DNA from: Saksenaea vasiformis B4078
Taxonomy: Eukaryota; Mucoromycota; Mucoromycetes; Mucorales; Saksenaeaceae
Length of the DNA: 59,906 bases
Assembly (NCBI GenBank): GCA_000697055.1
Contig: JNDT01001788.1
Span: forward strand, 1 to 59,906
Reading direction: 5' to 3'
The position numbers and the translations under genes were made by a program. The stretch's first letter is position 1; each line of letters begins with the position of its first letter. The notes beneath the pieces are model-generated. The model searched no databases. It was not told the DNA's origin and worked only from the letters and a program-made list of their open reading frames with translations. Of the stretch, positions 13,109 to 27,225 are shown one piece after another.

Positions 13109-14044
13109 CTAGATGAGTCATGTTAAGTGCAAGGGAAGGGGAATAAAAAAGTTAGATGGCCAATTATATATCATCTCAGATGATGACGGGGATAGCTATC
13201 TTTGGGGGAGCTCCTTCGGTCCGTTGTATCCATCGCGTTGGCATCGATTTGATTTACCGGATTTATCCTCCTACTTTCACACTGGTTGGTGTTAGCTGTA
13301 AATAGACTTTATATCGGACGTATTCTTTTTGCCTGCTGCATTCTCGAATTTTCCGTAGAAATTAGACCTTTATTGCTCAACGCCAGTGCATTATACTGGT
13401 TCACACTGTTATGATTTCAACAAACAGTAAGCGGGGACTTCTCAAGAAAAGAATAGCAGGAAAAAAGTTTAGGGACGTGGCGTGACAGCGAGCCCCTGAA
13501 ATGAAATCCAGTAAGCCAGCATCATCACGCAACAATACCAATCCTCGACACAAGAAATTCATGCTCATTTCCAGACAAATACCATCAATTACACATGATA
13601 GTCATGATGTTGTTGCCATAACACAATTGTAAGCCTTCAGTATGAAGCCGCAAACAGCTAGGTCCGTTGTGATTCGATTAGTCAATCCTTTGCTCTCTTT
13701 GGTTTCCAAGGCCAAAAGATGATTAGTCAGACGTCAAAGCAGACTGCGCCACGGTTTATTTTGGGTTACGCGCCACACTATATTGAATCAGTAGTTTTCT
13801 CCGTCATGCAATGCATGGCAAGCGGTTCTTCCCGTTAACTGCAATAATAGTGGTTCCGCCTCTAAGAAAGCGCGACATGAACATATGATCTGCGCAAGTC
13901 TCAAATGGATACTGTAAGAAGCACATCAGCTAGCTGACGACTATTGCACGGAGTTTTCTCTACGATATTGGTAATGCAGCGCAAAAAGAAACTTGTACAA
14001 GCCACAAGCCTCTTCCAGGAAGAAGGCACCTCTCTTTTGACAGG
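13109..14044. other. Region between divergent genes
   Basis: This lies between the 5' end of the seven-helix gene (-) and the small acidic-tailed gene (+). It probably holds two promoters and possibly the missing first exon of the seven-helix gene. A minus-strand ATG at about 13237 opens a hydrophilic 20-codon frame that could be that exon but has no convincing donor. Nothing else is seen. Confidence 0.45.
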
Positions 14045-14614
14045 ATGGAACAACGCGTTCAGCAATTCCACGATGACACGAAAACCATACCCAAACCTCC
14101 GACAGCGAAAACTGTCAAACAAATGAACACGTTGCGCAAGTTTATTTTTAAAAATCAGGTATAATGCTTTCTTCTCTCGAATGGCATCTTAAACATGATT
14201 GCGATAGGACTACCGATTTTCGGACAAGGAAAAAAATAAGTTGTTTGCCTGTATCGAGACATACTTCACAGTGTTTGACAGAAAGTAACGTAAAAAGGTG
14301 AGAAAAGCTTCCAGCTTATACTATTATGTAGTGGGTCCGAAGCGTCCAATGTGTCTGCATTTCCTTTGATCGAAGATGCGCTTAAAGTTCCCTGTTTCAC
14401 GACGAAGCAAAAAAGTCAAATGCTAAAATGGTAAGCGCATCTCTTCGTTTCTCCTTTTATCTTACACATGCTCTGTAGGTATGATGAGATCCTCGCGAAG
14501 CAAGAAGGTGGCGGTACCACGAAGAAACAAGAAGCCGCTGAGCCAGATATGGACGAAAGTTATGACGATTTTGACTGGGATGCATTCGAAAAAGAAAAGG
14601 ATGATGATTTGTAG
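14045..14614 (+). CDS. Small hypothetical protein with acidic C terminus
   Basis: Four exons: 14045-14158, 14208-14284, 14332-14430, 14479-14614; 426 nt, 141 aa, every junction in phase. The ATG at 14045 has A at -3 and G at +4. The protein is soluble and charged: MEQRVQQFHDDTKT at the start, a helical middle (RFSDKEKNKLFACIETYF; TTKQKSQMLKWYDEILAKQ) and an Asp/Glu-rich end (DMDESYDDFDWDAFEKEK). No signal peptide, membrane segment or known domain. I do not recognise the family. The consistent splicing of four exons makes it a real gene; the acidic tail suggests a nuclear or chaperone-like binding protein, which is only a guess. Confidence 0.7.
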
Positions 14615-14688
14615 TGATTATGTACGTGAAAAACTGTATTGATAGATGAGGAAGGAAAGAAAAAGATTATTACAATGCAATAAATAGT

Positions 14689-17637
<2,949 letters not shown>

Positions 17638-18832
17638 ATCCTGATACGAGAGCTTTGAGGAAGAAAGCAAAAAAGCGCGACAACGTTCGGCGCGAAACAG
17701 GAAGTCACGGAAAAAAAACAGGGCACGATTGCCTTTTCTGTCATCATGAGAGACTTGTCCAGTAAGAATTTTGGACATTTTTCCTTCAGAGCTTAGACCA
17801 AATAGCCCTCCGTACGGCGACAAACACCTTCCAATCGCTATCTATAACCTACGTACGTGCTTGATAGTTGTTATCGCAGTATAGAAATATATGATCTAAA
17901 TGATTTTCACCGTGTATCTTATGACTGAATGATGATGAGATTCACGTCACACAAAGCTGTTATGTACACGCAGAGCTGAGACAAGTGGCCTTTGCTGCAT
18001 AACATGTCTAAAGCTGGAAATCGCAGCAGAATCGAATCACAGGAAAATATGCTGGACAGTAGCTCGCCTAATATTAATTGTGTGGCAACGCCGGTTGGAT
18101 GCCACAAATGTTATTGTTTGGAAATCCTGATACGTTGTAGACAGAGAAGTCAATAAATCGCTACGTTATATGTGTAGCCACTGCAGCTGTTGCAATTGTT
18201 GCTTGCCTTCGTATTGGCAGAAAACTAGCAGAAACAGAATTTTACGCCTGTGACAAGGTCATATCTAATTTTGGACCTCACTGTAGGAGGGGTTTTGCAA
18301 TGTAGCCTTTTAGAACCTTTCTTGGCCTTCCCAGGTCCACAAGTCTTGTGAGCAATTCTCAGATGCAGTCTAAAATAGTGTCCGTAGGGGTCGTGTCCAA
18401 CCTTTCCGTTATCTGAGACGTCCTTTTTGTGCGAGATAAAGGAACCTATCTTCAACACATCTTTTGCATGAGGCGATGGTACCATATCACAGCCACGCCT
18501 TTTGCATGAGACAAAGAACCCTATCTTTAACATGTTCTTTGCACGAGACGATGAAATTCTGTCTCTGCCTTGGATACTGGGAAGCTATCAATGGCTCAAA
18601 CGTAACATGGGAAGAGCATGATACAAAAATCACAGCATCGGATAAACGTAAAAATACGTGCTCCAAAACGCAGAGTTTATCTGGAAGTAACGTCAAATAT
18701 CTTCGAATAGACGCAAAAGTCATGGGAAAAATCCAGGGACAGTTCCTTTTTCAAAAGCGGAATGCTTTTTTTCTTTCCCCGCTCAATTGCTCGTGCCGCT
18801 TCTGACATGAAACCGTCACGAGTTTGCTCTTG
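17638..18832. other. Divergent intergenic region MCM3 / MAPKKK
   Basis: This 1.2 kb should hold both promoters. It contains a two-copy repeat at 18421-18570. The open frames around 18225-18805 are produced by that repeat and show no protein motif. No MluI cell-cycle box (ACGCGT) was noticed near the MCM3 start. Confidence 0.4.
18421..18570. repeat. Two-copy imperfect tandem repeat, unit about 75 bp
   Basis: Copies at about 18421-18494 and 18495-18570 share CTTTTTGTGCGAGA / CTTTTGCATGAGA, then AAAGRAACCYATCTT, AACA, CTTTTGCATGAG/TTCTTTGCACGAG and CGATG. It lies in the MCM3/MAPKKK intergenic region. The role is unknown; it could be a duplicated promoter segment. Confidence 0.65.
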
Positions 18833-21800
18833 ATGGCGTTGGCGAACGAAGTCCACATGCACAAACGAACAGTCAGTAATTATGGAGAAAATCAAGCGAA
18901 AAACGTGGGTGACTTTTGGACGTTAAGCAAAGTCCTGCAATGGTTAGAAAGCTGCGGCCTGGAAAGACTCATACCGATATTTCGAAGCAAGTGTCGTTCT
19001 TTTACGATGAAGCGCTGACCTCATTGTGAACCGTTATGCAGGACATTGTATTCGTGGGCCACAGTTCTTGAATTTAACTGCAGGCGATATTGAGTATTTC
19101 GTACCGGAGTCCTTACTAGGTAGATCCGATAGACAGCGTTTGGCATATAATATCGAAAATCTACGACACCAAGCGACTCATCCACACCGAGTGAGTAGGC
19201 AGCAAAATAGCATGAAAATGTGGTAGTTCTAAATAGAGATGGCCTTAGGATGATGTGGAATATGGTCAGATTCAGCCATCGTTGCGAAGTCGGAGTCAAT
19301 CACCATGCTACCGGGAAGATGGAGACAGACGCATAAGTGCACCGATCGACCGGGAAACTGGACCTCCTGTCATTCCTCAGCGGACATCATCCAATGCCGT
19401 TGATACTATAAAACTCATCGAGTCGATGCCATTCAATATTGGACCTTTTGGGCGACCTAGGCAAGCCGTTCGCTCGAGTTCGCCTCGACCGCATTTTACT
19501 CAAGTATGCAAATTACTTATGCGAAGAGGGAAATAACCTTTTATAGGAATCACAAAGATATATTCAAGTCAAAGTGGATATCGATGCATACAAGTATCTT
19601 CTGATTAATAATCTTAACGCTCGTATCATCAAGCAAGATGTATTGAAGAGGATTGAAGTCAATGGCGATATTAATCAGTTTTACTATTTTCATGAGAATG
19701 GAGACCATCCAAGTAAGAAATAAGAGCAGCTGTCACACATTCTGACGCTCTGTAGGTACACCTTTGACGGATGATGAACTGGTACAAGTTTGTCAGATAT
19801 CGAACAAACAGCTACCACAACGTATTGTCATACAACCACAAAGTACCGCCTACAATTGTGCGCTGGGATCGAACCATCCAGATATATACTATAGGTTAGC
19901 TATCCTTCACTTTCGGCAATCTTTTCTTAATTAGTTATATCAGAATACCATCTTCGCATCAACATGCGCAGCCGCATGATCTCCATAACCATCATCATCA
20001 TCATCAAGCACCTTATGGAAGGCCGCCTACACCGCCGACTCGATGGGTTGGAGTTGCAACCCAACCTATGAGACATATACCAATTTCGGAACCAGAACAC
20101 GTCCATCGGACCTCCAGTGCTGCCCCTAACAATGGTGCTCAATCAACAGATCTTTCTGAAACAGATGCCCAGCAGCAGTGCTCGTCACCCTCCGTGACAA
20201 ACGTCGGTGGCCTTGCAACACCTGAACACATTTCTACCTCCCCACCCAGTGAATTTGATTGGACGGTTCCGCCAACAACCGCCCCTTCACCAGCACCGTC
20301 TACTGCTTTGTGGGCTGTACCACCCAGAACCAACATGCCGGAGTCCACGTCGGAGGAGAATCCATCACAAACTACATCAGCAGCTAGGAGTGAAAGTAGA
20401 CGGAATAACCGACGAAGCAAAGGTTTACGTGTTCGTATTTCGAATGTCCCTGACGAAATTATGTCGCAACCTTCAGTATCACCAAGGACCCCTAATGACG
20501 ATTCCTCGTGGGAAGAGCGCCCACCTATCGAACAAATTTACAAAAATATCGACCAGTATCTGCCTGAGCACGATCTGGACAAAGAGATTGTTGTCGATGC
20601 GAATGTTCCCTCACCGGCACCTCGTCGTCCACTGAATCACAGAAAGTCCATTCGTGTGGTCGCAAAAGAAGCACATCGGAATTGGAAGCGAGAAAGTATC
20701 AAAGTGGACAATGGATTACGTCGCAGAAGTACCAAGATGTGGGGAAGAGAGGTCGAGCAAGTGAAACCAGGAAGTGTAGTTGCAGATGAGCAGGAAGTAC
20801 ATATGGGTGACAAACCTGGTGAGTTAAAAAGCCGTGCTTCTCTTTATTATTTGTACTGAACTCTCTCGATTGAGTAGCACCCACCAAAATGCGATGGGTG
20901 CGCGGTAAACTTATTGGAACGGGCTCCTTCGGCCGAGTATATCACGCACTCAATATTGAGGCCGGAGAACTTATTGCGGTTAAGCAAGTGAATATGCCTG
21001 TAACCAAAGCCGATCTGAAAAATCCCAAGTTGCGGGAAGAGATGGATAATCTGTTTCGCGAAATCACTTTGATTGGTGATCTTGAGCATGAAAATATTGT
21101 GCAGTACCTTGGTTACGATACCGATGAAGATGAAGGATACATTTATATCTTTCTGGAATACGTTCCTGGTGGTAGTATATCCAGTTGCTTGAGGTGTGGT
21201 CAGTTTGAGGAGCCTTTGGTGAGCTTCTTCACACGACAAATTCTTCAAGGCATCAAGTACCTCCATGAGCGCAGTATTTTGCATCGCGTAAGTGGCGCAT
21301 AGCACCATTTTACATTCTCACACATTTCAATCAGGATATCAAAGCAGCAAATGTGTTGGTGGATTCCAACGGGATCTGCAAAATTACAGATTTCGGACTT
21401 TCTAAAGCAAACCAACATAACCCAGTCTATGATGCGCTTTCTAACAATTCCGCCTATCGAGGTAAACATTGACTTTGAATGATGTGAAACACCATGCTGA
21501 GTAGAAGAATTAGGTACGATCTTTTGGATGGCCCCAGAAATGTTGACGTCTACCTACAGTGCAAAGGTGGACATTTGGTAAATTGATTGATGGCTAAATC
21601 ATGTTGCGACTGTGCTTTTTCTCACGAGGCAATTAGGAGTCTTGGATGCACTGTGATTGAGATGCTGACGGGTACACACCCCTGGTTAAACAGTAACCAA
21701 CTGGCAGCGTTATACAGTGTAAATGGCGTTGGGAAAAAGAAAAAATAAGGAAGAGTACGGATATTTACGGTATTACTTTAGATTGGTCAATCACAAGTAC

Positions 21801-22123
21801 CACCTATACCCGACGGCATCTCAGACGAAGCTCGGGATTTCCTGAATAGGTGTCTGCTTATGTAAGTGGTTACCCTGGGAGCCCTTGATATCCTTTGTGT
21901 TCACCAAGAGATTTAGCAATCCCGACGAACGGCCTACTGCTGCGGAGTTATTGGAACATCCGTTTGTTTGTGATAATCCCGCATTTGAATTTAAGGTATG
22001 CCCCTCAATTTTTGCCTTTAGCGTGTTATTAACAAATACTTGAAAAGAATTATATGAAAATCTTAGGCCTTGAACGCAGAGCATCTCAGAAATTGGAGGC
22101 GCATTGACGTTTCTATTTTCTAA
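18833..22123 (+). CDS. STE11: Ste11/Byr2-type MAP kinase kinase kinase (SAM, Ras-binding, kinase)
   Basis: Thirteen exons: 18833-18995, 19042-19190, 19249-19503, 19547-19712, 19756-19894, 19944-20818, 20878-21287, 21335-21461, 21514-21577, 21637-21718, 21782-21861, 21917-21995, 22067-22123; 2646 nt, 881 aa. The first donor (GTTCTT) is weak and least certain. Domains: SAM at about residues 27-75 (VLQWLESCGLERLIPIF ... FLNLTAGDIEYF); ubiquitin-like Ras-binding domain at about 190-290 (YIQVKVDIDAYKYL ... QRIVIQPQ); His- and Pro-rich linker; kinase from about 586 (GKLIGTGSFGRVY, IAVKQVN, HRDIKAANVLV, DFGLSK, GTIFWMAPEML, DIWSLGCTVIEMLTG). This is the architecture of yeast Ste11 and fission yeast Byr2, the MAPKKK of the pheromone/filamentation cascade, which binds Ste50 and Ras. 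All catalytic residues are present, so it should be active. Confidence 0.92.
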
Positions 22124-22569
22124 ACACCATACCCACATCAACCCTTGCGTTAATTTTTAATCCTCTTCTTCATACGATTTCCTTAATTTTGTTCCAACTC
22201 TATTATCTTTGACAGCATTCCCAGCATTGTTCTTAATAAATTCCATTGATAACCCAATAATTGAATTCACAATTGAGTATTGCGAACAGAATCCCTCAGG
22301 GAAATGTGAAGCGTCAGCTGATGAACCTGCGCACATGGAAGTAATCTTCTCTACAGATTAGTATTCACATTCAAGGACCGTACATCACAAGGGTGTCTTA
22401 ACCGTTGGCAATACATTGATAGTTACTGGTTTTACATTGGCATATACGACACGTTGGCTGCCAATACCGTGTTTCTCTATCAAGTTTCCTAGTTGAGTTA
22501 TTCCCGCCGTTTAGATCATGTCATTCATGAACAAATGCATCTTCTATTTCCATGAAGAAACTACCATAC
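22124..22569. other. AT-rich intergenic DNA
   Basis: No gene is seen. It holds the 3' end of the MAPKKK transcript (TTAATTTTTAATCC just after the stop). Confidence 0.4.
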
Positions 22570-23010
22570 CTATCTCAACATTTCTTTAAATCTCCGCAAA
22601 GATTGATTCATGTCGACAGACCAATACGAAGAATTGAGAAGAAAAGAATCATATATTTGTTCCATCTGGATCATATGGTCTTGGGGAGAACTTTTCTGCA
22701 AAGCAGTAGGAACGAATCGGAAACCCAATAACATTAAAAGATCATCCTTAAAATTATAATGAGCCTGCATCATAGACGAGTAGCACATAAACCTTTGGAT
22801 GCGCCCTTGTATTTGCCATGCTGACGGTCGTTGACAAATCGTAGGAGCTGAGAGCCAGTATGGTTTGACAAGCTGTATTTTGACGTTACGGAAACGGGGT
22901 GTACAACAGCTTAAACTAGAAATTTGTGATAGATGTTCTAATGGTGCAACATGTTTATCAACAACCACTACGCTACTTTCGTGTAGCGCAATGTCGAATT
23001 TGGAAATCAC
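22570..23010 (-). CDS. Orphan reading frame, probably one exon or a gene remnant
   Basis: A 146-codon minus-strand frame that opens only with GTG, so it is either an internal exon or a decayed gene. It contains regular-looking protein sequence: FDIALHESSVVVVDKH, LSCCTPRFRNVKIQLVKPYW, RIQRFMCYSSMMQAHYNF, LLMLLGFRFVP. Just upstream another minus frame (about 23025-23095) reads LENRTLTNENLEPHVAL and would join it only with a frame change near 23013, where no clear splice site exists. No known domain. Either a frameshifted pseudogene or a gene whose splicing I failed to solve. Confidence 0.4.
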   Translation of the reverse strand: MISKFDIALHESSVVVVDKHVAPLEHLSQISSLSCCTPRFRNVKIQLVKPYWLSAPTICQRPSAWQIQGRIQRFMCYSSMMQAHYNFKDDLLMLLGFRFVPTALQKSSPQDHMIQMEQIYDSFLLNSSYWSVDMNQSLRRFKEMLR

Positions 23011-23456
23011 TGCATTTCAGATAGCCGAGATGAAGTTAGTGCAACGTGGGGTTCGAGGTTTTCATTGGTCAAGGTCCTATTTTCTAGCTAAAACACGGGT
23101 ACTTTGCCACACATGATCAGGTTATGTTGTGGGACAATATAATTCAGATGACGACCCTTAACCATCAGAAATGGGAAACAATGTCAAAGTAGCTGACAGA
23201 TAACTATCTTTATCTTCCCTTAGAAAAAGAAGAATAAGCAGGAAACAAGGTGCAATGAGCGAGAAGGGAAGCGCCTTAAATTATCATCATTTCAAGGAAC
23301 TTACACACCAATCAAAATAAATATAATTGAGGTCTTATAACGAACGAATGTTGTACCGACTCCTTATGTTTCCTTTTCCTGACGTTCCTTGTTGTTGCTT
23401 ACTTAAGGGTTGTCATGTGTCCTCGTCCAATGCAACATGATCCCGACCGGTGGCCG

Positions 23457-23463
23457 TATAAAA
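23457..23463 (+). promoter_or_regulatory. Likely TATA box of the GH20 gene
   Basis: TATAAAA lies 59 bases before the ATG at 23522, in CCGTATAAAATCTGG, followed by a pyrimidine-rich stretch (CTTCTTTCTTTCTC) just before the start codon. This is the usual arrangement for a strongly expressed fungal gene. Confidence 0.6.
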
Positions 23464-23521
23464 TCTGGGACATGCATTTGATTGAAACTCCTGGTGCCAC
23501 TTCTTTCTTTCTCAGCCCACT

Positions 23522-25415
23522 ATGAAATTTACGTCAATCGTGGCAGCTACTGCCCTTGTTGCTCAGTGTGTGCAAGCAAAAACATTCCTGTTTCCGATCC
23601 CTCAAGAAGTTCAGTGGACCGGTTACACGACGAATCTCGACCGTCATTTCCATATCACCGGCGCGCGACACCCGCATGTTAAGGATGCTGTGAAGAGATA
23701 CAGTCACATCATTCGTCAAGAAGACTGGAAACCTGTGCAAGTAGCCTATGAAAAAGACAATGTGAAGCCTGCGAAGTCTACCCTCAAACAGCTGCAGCTG
23801 AATGTCAAGGATAATAGCGTGAAGTTGGACGTGGGCATTGATGAGTCTTACAACCTGAGTGTCCCTGCAAATGGCGGCTCGGCCAAACTGGAGGCTGCCA
23901 CTTGGGTTGGTGCCCTACGCGGTTTGGAAACATTTTCGCAACTTGTGATCGAAGGCAAGACCGTCCATACTGCAGATATCCACGATCACCCGACATATGG
24001 TCATCGCGGCATTATGCTAGACACCGCTCGTAATTTCTATCCCGTGAAGGATATCCTTCGCACCATTGACGCGTTGGCCTTTAACAAGATGAACGTGTTC
24101 CACTGGCATGTCACAGATTCTCAGTCTTGGCCACTTTACTTTAAGAGCCACCACGAGCTATCTGAAAAGGGTGCTTACTCCGCTAAGGAGGTCTACCATC
24201 CAAAGGACGTGAGCAAAATCATTCGATATGCCGAATCCCGTGGCGTACGGGTCATTCTGGAATTAGATATGCCGGTAAGAAAAAAGAAAGAAAAAACTAA
24301 CCTTGTCAAAACACGCTGACTTAAACCCTTTTCATGTAGGCACATACTGCATCGATTGCAGAGTCGCATCCAAAAGCCATGACCTGTACGGATCTCTTCT
24401 GGGCTGATCTTGCTGCAGAGCCTCCATCAGGTCAGCTCAACCCAATTAGCGATGAGGCTTGGAGTATTGTTAAGGATATTGTCAAGGAAGGCACTGAAGT
24501 GTTCCCCGACACCTTGTATCACAGTGGTGGCGACGAAATCAAAGAATCTTGCTGGGAGCGGGACCCAAAAATCGTGGAGTATGGCAAATCAAAGAATCTG
24601 ACGATGAAGCAAGTCTGGTTTGAATGGGAGAACAAACTACTGGATTATATCTATAAGAACACAAAGAAACGACCCATCATGTGGGAAGATCCTGTCAGCG
24701 ACGGCGGTGATTACCCCAAGAAAACCATTATCCAAACTTGGCTAAAGCCACCAACGGCTTACACGTCCAAAGGCTACGATGTGATCGTATCCGACAATAC
24801 CTACTTTTATTTGGATTGCGGCCATGGAGGTATCATGTCTTGTGAAGACAGATGAGAACAACTACTAAATAACGTCAATTCTGTTTCCAGGTTGGATAGG
24901 CGACGATTCCCAATACATTACCGCGAAACAGGGAGATCCAGAGAACGACAAAAACAATCAAACAAATGGTCTACATGGAACTGGAGGATCATGGTGTAAC
25001 CCTTTCAAGGTACAGAGGCCGATACTTGGTATAGCTGGTTTCTGAACTAATCCTTTTTTCTCTCTGCTGCTAGACATGGCAGCGTATTTATACGTACGAT
25101 ATGACATACGACGTCACTGACAGCCAGCCTGGCAAGATTCTTGGAGGCGAAGCGGCCCTATGGTCAGAGCAGTCTAATCAATACGTACTTGATTCTCGTC
25201 TGTGGCCTCGTTCTGCGGCGGCTGCTGAGATTTATTGGTCTGGTAGCTATGATAAGAATCACAAACGACGAACGCTTGGGGAAGTTCAACCGCGATTCAA
25301 TGACTGGGTCTATCGACTAAACGCGCGTGGTATTGCCGCTGAACCTGTACAACCAAAATGGTGCCTCAAACACCCCGAGATGTGCAATGCCCAGGATCCT
25401 AAAAAGAAAAACTAG
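23522..25415 (+). CDS. Secreted beta-N-acetylhexosaminidase, GH20
   Basis: Four exons: 23522-24274, 24340-24829, 24891-25009, 25074-25415; 567 aa. The N terminus MKFTSIVAATALVAQCVQA is a classical signal peptide. A non-catalytic GH20b-like domain follows (FPIPQEVQWTG), then the barrel: HRGIMLDTARNFYPV, FNKMNVFHWHVTDSQSWP, and the catalytic pair Asp-Glu in HSGGDEI, with MWEDP, GEAALWSEQ and LWPRSAAAAE downstream. The enzyme removes terminal GlcNAc or GalNAc from chitin oligomers and glycans, acting in the wall or outside the cell, in chitin turnover during growth and autolysis. Length and motifs are complete. Confidence 0.96.
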
Positions 25416-25469
25416 AACTGTAGGTTTAGAAACCTAGGCTAATTTTAAGAAATATCCAGACTCTTTGAC

Positions 25470-25475
25470 AATAAA
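25470..25475 (+). terminator. Polyadenylation signal AATAAA
   Basis: AATAAA occurs 55 bases after the GH20 stop codon, followed by a T-rich stretch. It is a plausible 3' processing signal for that gene. Confidence 0.5.
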
Positions 25476-25679
25476 ATTTTCAACCATGAATCAGGGCAAT
25501 GAAATGGAGTAGAAAAGGATATGAGACGATTGGTGTCTTGATTCAAGCATTGTCATTTCATGCACGATCTCGGTATGTATCTGAGAAAAAATGCTTAGCA
25601 AATGCAGGATGTTTATGTAGTTGCTAGATGATGATGGTAAAGCACTGCTTTCCACGTCTTTAATGCTTGTATATTAAAA

Positions 25680-26521
25680 CTAGTTTTCTACTTTTTCAGT
25701 ATTGTATTGAATGTAATCTGCTCTATGTCTCCATGTAAATTTTTTGTCTTTCTGCTGTCTATAGTTTTCTTGGATTAATTCATAGAAAAAGCAGTAGTAA
25801 AACATCAGATCGTCGTATCGATTATCATACACCTTGGTCTCATAACTGGTGGCATATTCACGGTAGAAGTAATAGATAGCTTCTATCGTTGCCAGATAAT
25901 TCTCGCTCAATTGTTGATATCTCCAGAAATACGTTTGCCGTGGTTCGATAGTGACTTTGCGCATTTGCTGAAATACCGGTGTTTCCCGCACAATTTTCTT
26001 GGCTTGCTTCCACGTGCCATCAATCACAACCACACGATCGAAGGATTCTCGGGGGATTTCATTCAACGTTTTCGCATCCTGTCGTCAAGAAAGCGATTAA
26101 GATACATTGTAATCTGAGACCTTCCCATAACTTACTGGCCCTGGAAACAGTAAAAGTGTCCTTGAATTGTCATGCTCTGCATACTCATCATAAGAGGATG
26201 CGGAACGCCAACAAATAATATCTACATCTTCTGGAGCAATTACGCGTGCATGTACTGCAGTAGACTTGCCATCAACTTCTTGTACGTGTTTCACCCTAAC
26301 AATCCATATCAGGATTTTGATAACAGGAAAAGGTTGTGGTCTTACACATCAAGGTGGACAGGCAAACGGAGGGTTGGGATTTCAGATCGGGACATGCCAA
26401 CAACGTTGTAGCATTTGTAACAGAAGTACTTAACCATCTTCTTGCACCCTGGACAAGCGTATCGCTCGGTCGCTGCACGAAGAACGCTGTCATTGCTGGT
26501 CTTAATATCAGCAAAAGGCAT
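25680..26521 (-). CDS. DTW-domain protein (DTWD1-like tRNA-uridine aminocarboxypropyltransferase)
   Basis: Three exons on the minus strand: 26521-26346, 26295-26136, 26078-25680; 735 nt, 244 aa. The N-terminal zinc-ribbon-like part has CPGC and CYKC pairs; the core has LLLFPGPDAKTL and then VVVIDGTWKQAKKI, the D-x-T-W signature that names the family, followed by an IEPRQTYFWRYQ motif and a helical C terminus. DTW proteins install the acp3U modification on tRNA D-loop or variable-loop uridines from S-adenosylmethionine. The CxxC arrangement favours the DTWD1 branch. The ATG is the first in frame, with a compact 5' end. Confidence 0.9.
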
Positions 26522-26853
26522 TTGGGGCGATGAAGACGTTTGATCAACTAACGTAAGGGCCGAATGATCAAATCAGTCCCGACCTCAGCTACTCTTTTAC
26601 TCTATGGACAACGCTACTGGGAAGCAAAATGTACCTTGATCGTTCATGACAGACGATGCAAAAAGTGGAAAGAGGACATTTTTTTTTTCTATTATGGTAG
26701 TGGCGGAGTCTTCCGCAACTGTTAAGTCTCTGAAAGACGGTACGGTGCCTCATCATCTCGCAGTAATACAACCTAAGCCTAATCTAACAGTAATCATCGG
26801 AAGTTGTTATGGTATGACTTTTTTTTTTATTTTAAACAAAAAAAAGTAGATGT
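26522..26853. other. Spacer between TMEM14 gene and DTW gene
   Basis: Both flanking genes are on the minus strand. It holds the DTW promoter and the TMEM14 3' end, and has long T tracts at 26681-26689 and 26818-26828. No gene is seen. Confidence 0.45.
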
Positions 26854-27225
26854 TTAGCTGTAATCGATTACTTTCTTGATGTAGTAAGCACCAGCGGCAA
26901 CCGAAACAACCGAGAGTGCGACGGGAAGTGGTTTCTTTGTTTTGATGGCACGTGGAATCATGCCGCCAGCCAACAAGGTCGAGGCAGCAATGGCGGTTTC
27001 ATGGCCATAGTCTTTGTTTTCCTTGACCAAATATGCAGCAACACCGTAAAGGGAGCCGATACCAACACCAGCAACCAACGATGGGATGGAACGCGTACGA
27101 GCAAACCCGGCAATACCACTGAAATTGACCGGCAATTAATAAACAAAACAAACCATATTCACGCAATCCGTTTTTTACCCAAGAGTACAGATGCCGGCCA
27201 ATGTGTAGCAAGGATGATGCGACAT
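26854..27225 (-). CDS. TMEM14 family small membrane protein
   Basis: Two exons: 27225-27179 and 27118-26854; 312 nt, 103 aa. The spliced start reads MSHHPCYTLAGICTLGGIAG, the usual TMEM14 beginning, followed by RTRSIPSLVAGVGIGSLYG, ETAIAASTLLAGGM and a last hydrophobic stretch near PVALSVVSVAAGAYY. Three to four short glycine-rich helices and the length match the family. TMEM14 proteins sit in the mitochondrial inner membrane or other organelle membranes; animal TMEM14C is tied to porphyrin transport. The fungal role is unknown. Confidence 0.9.
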
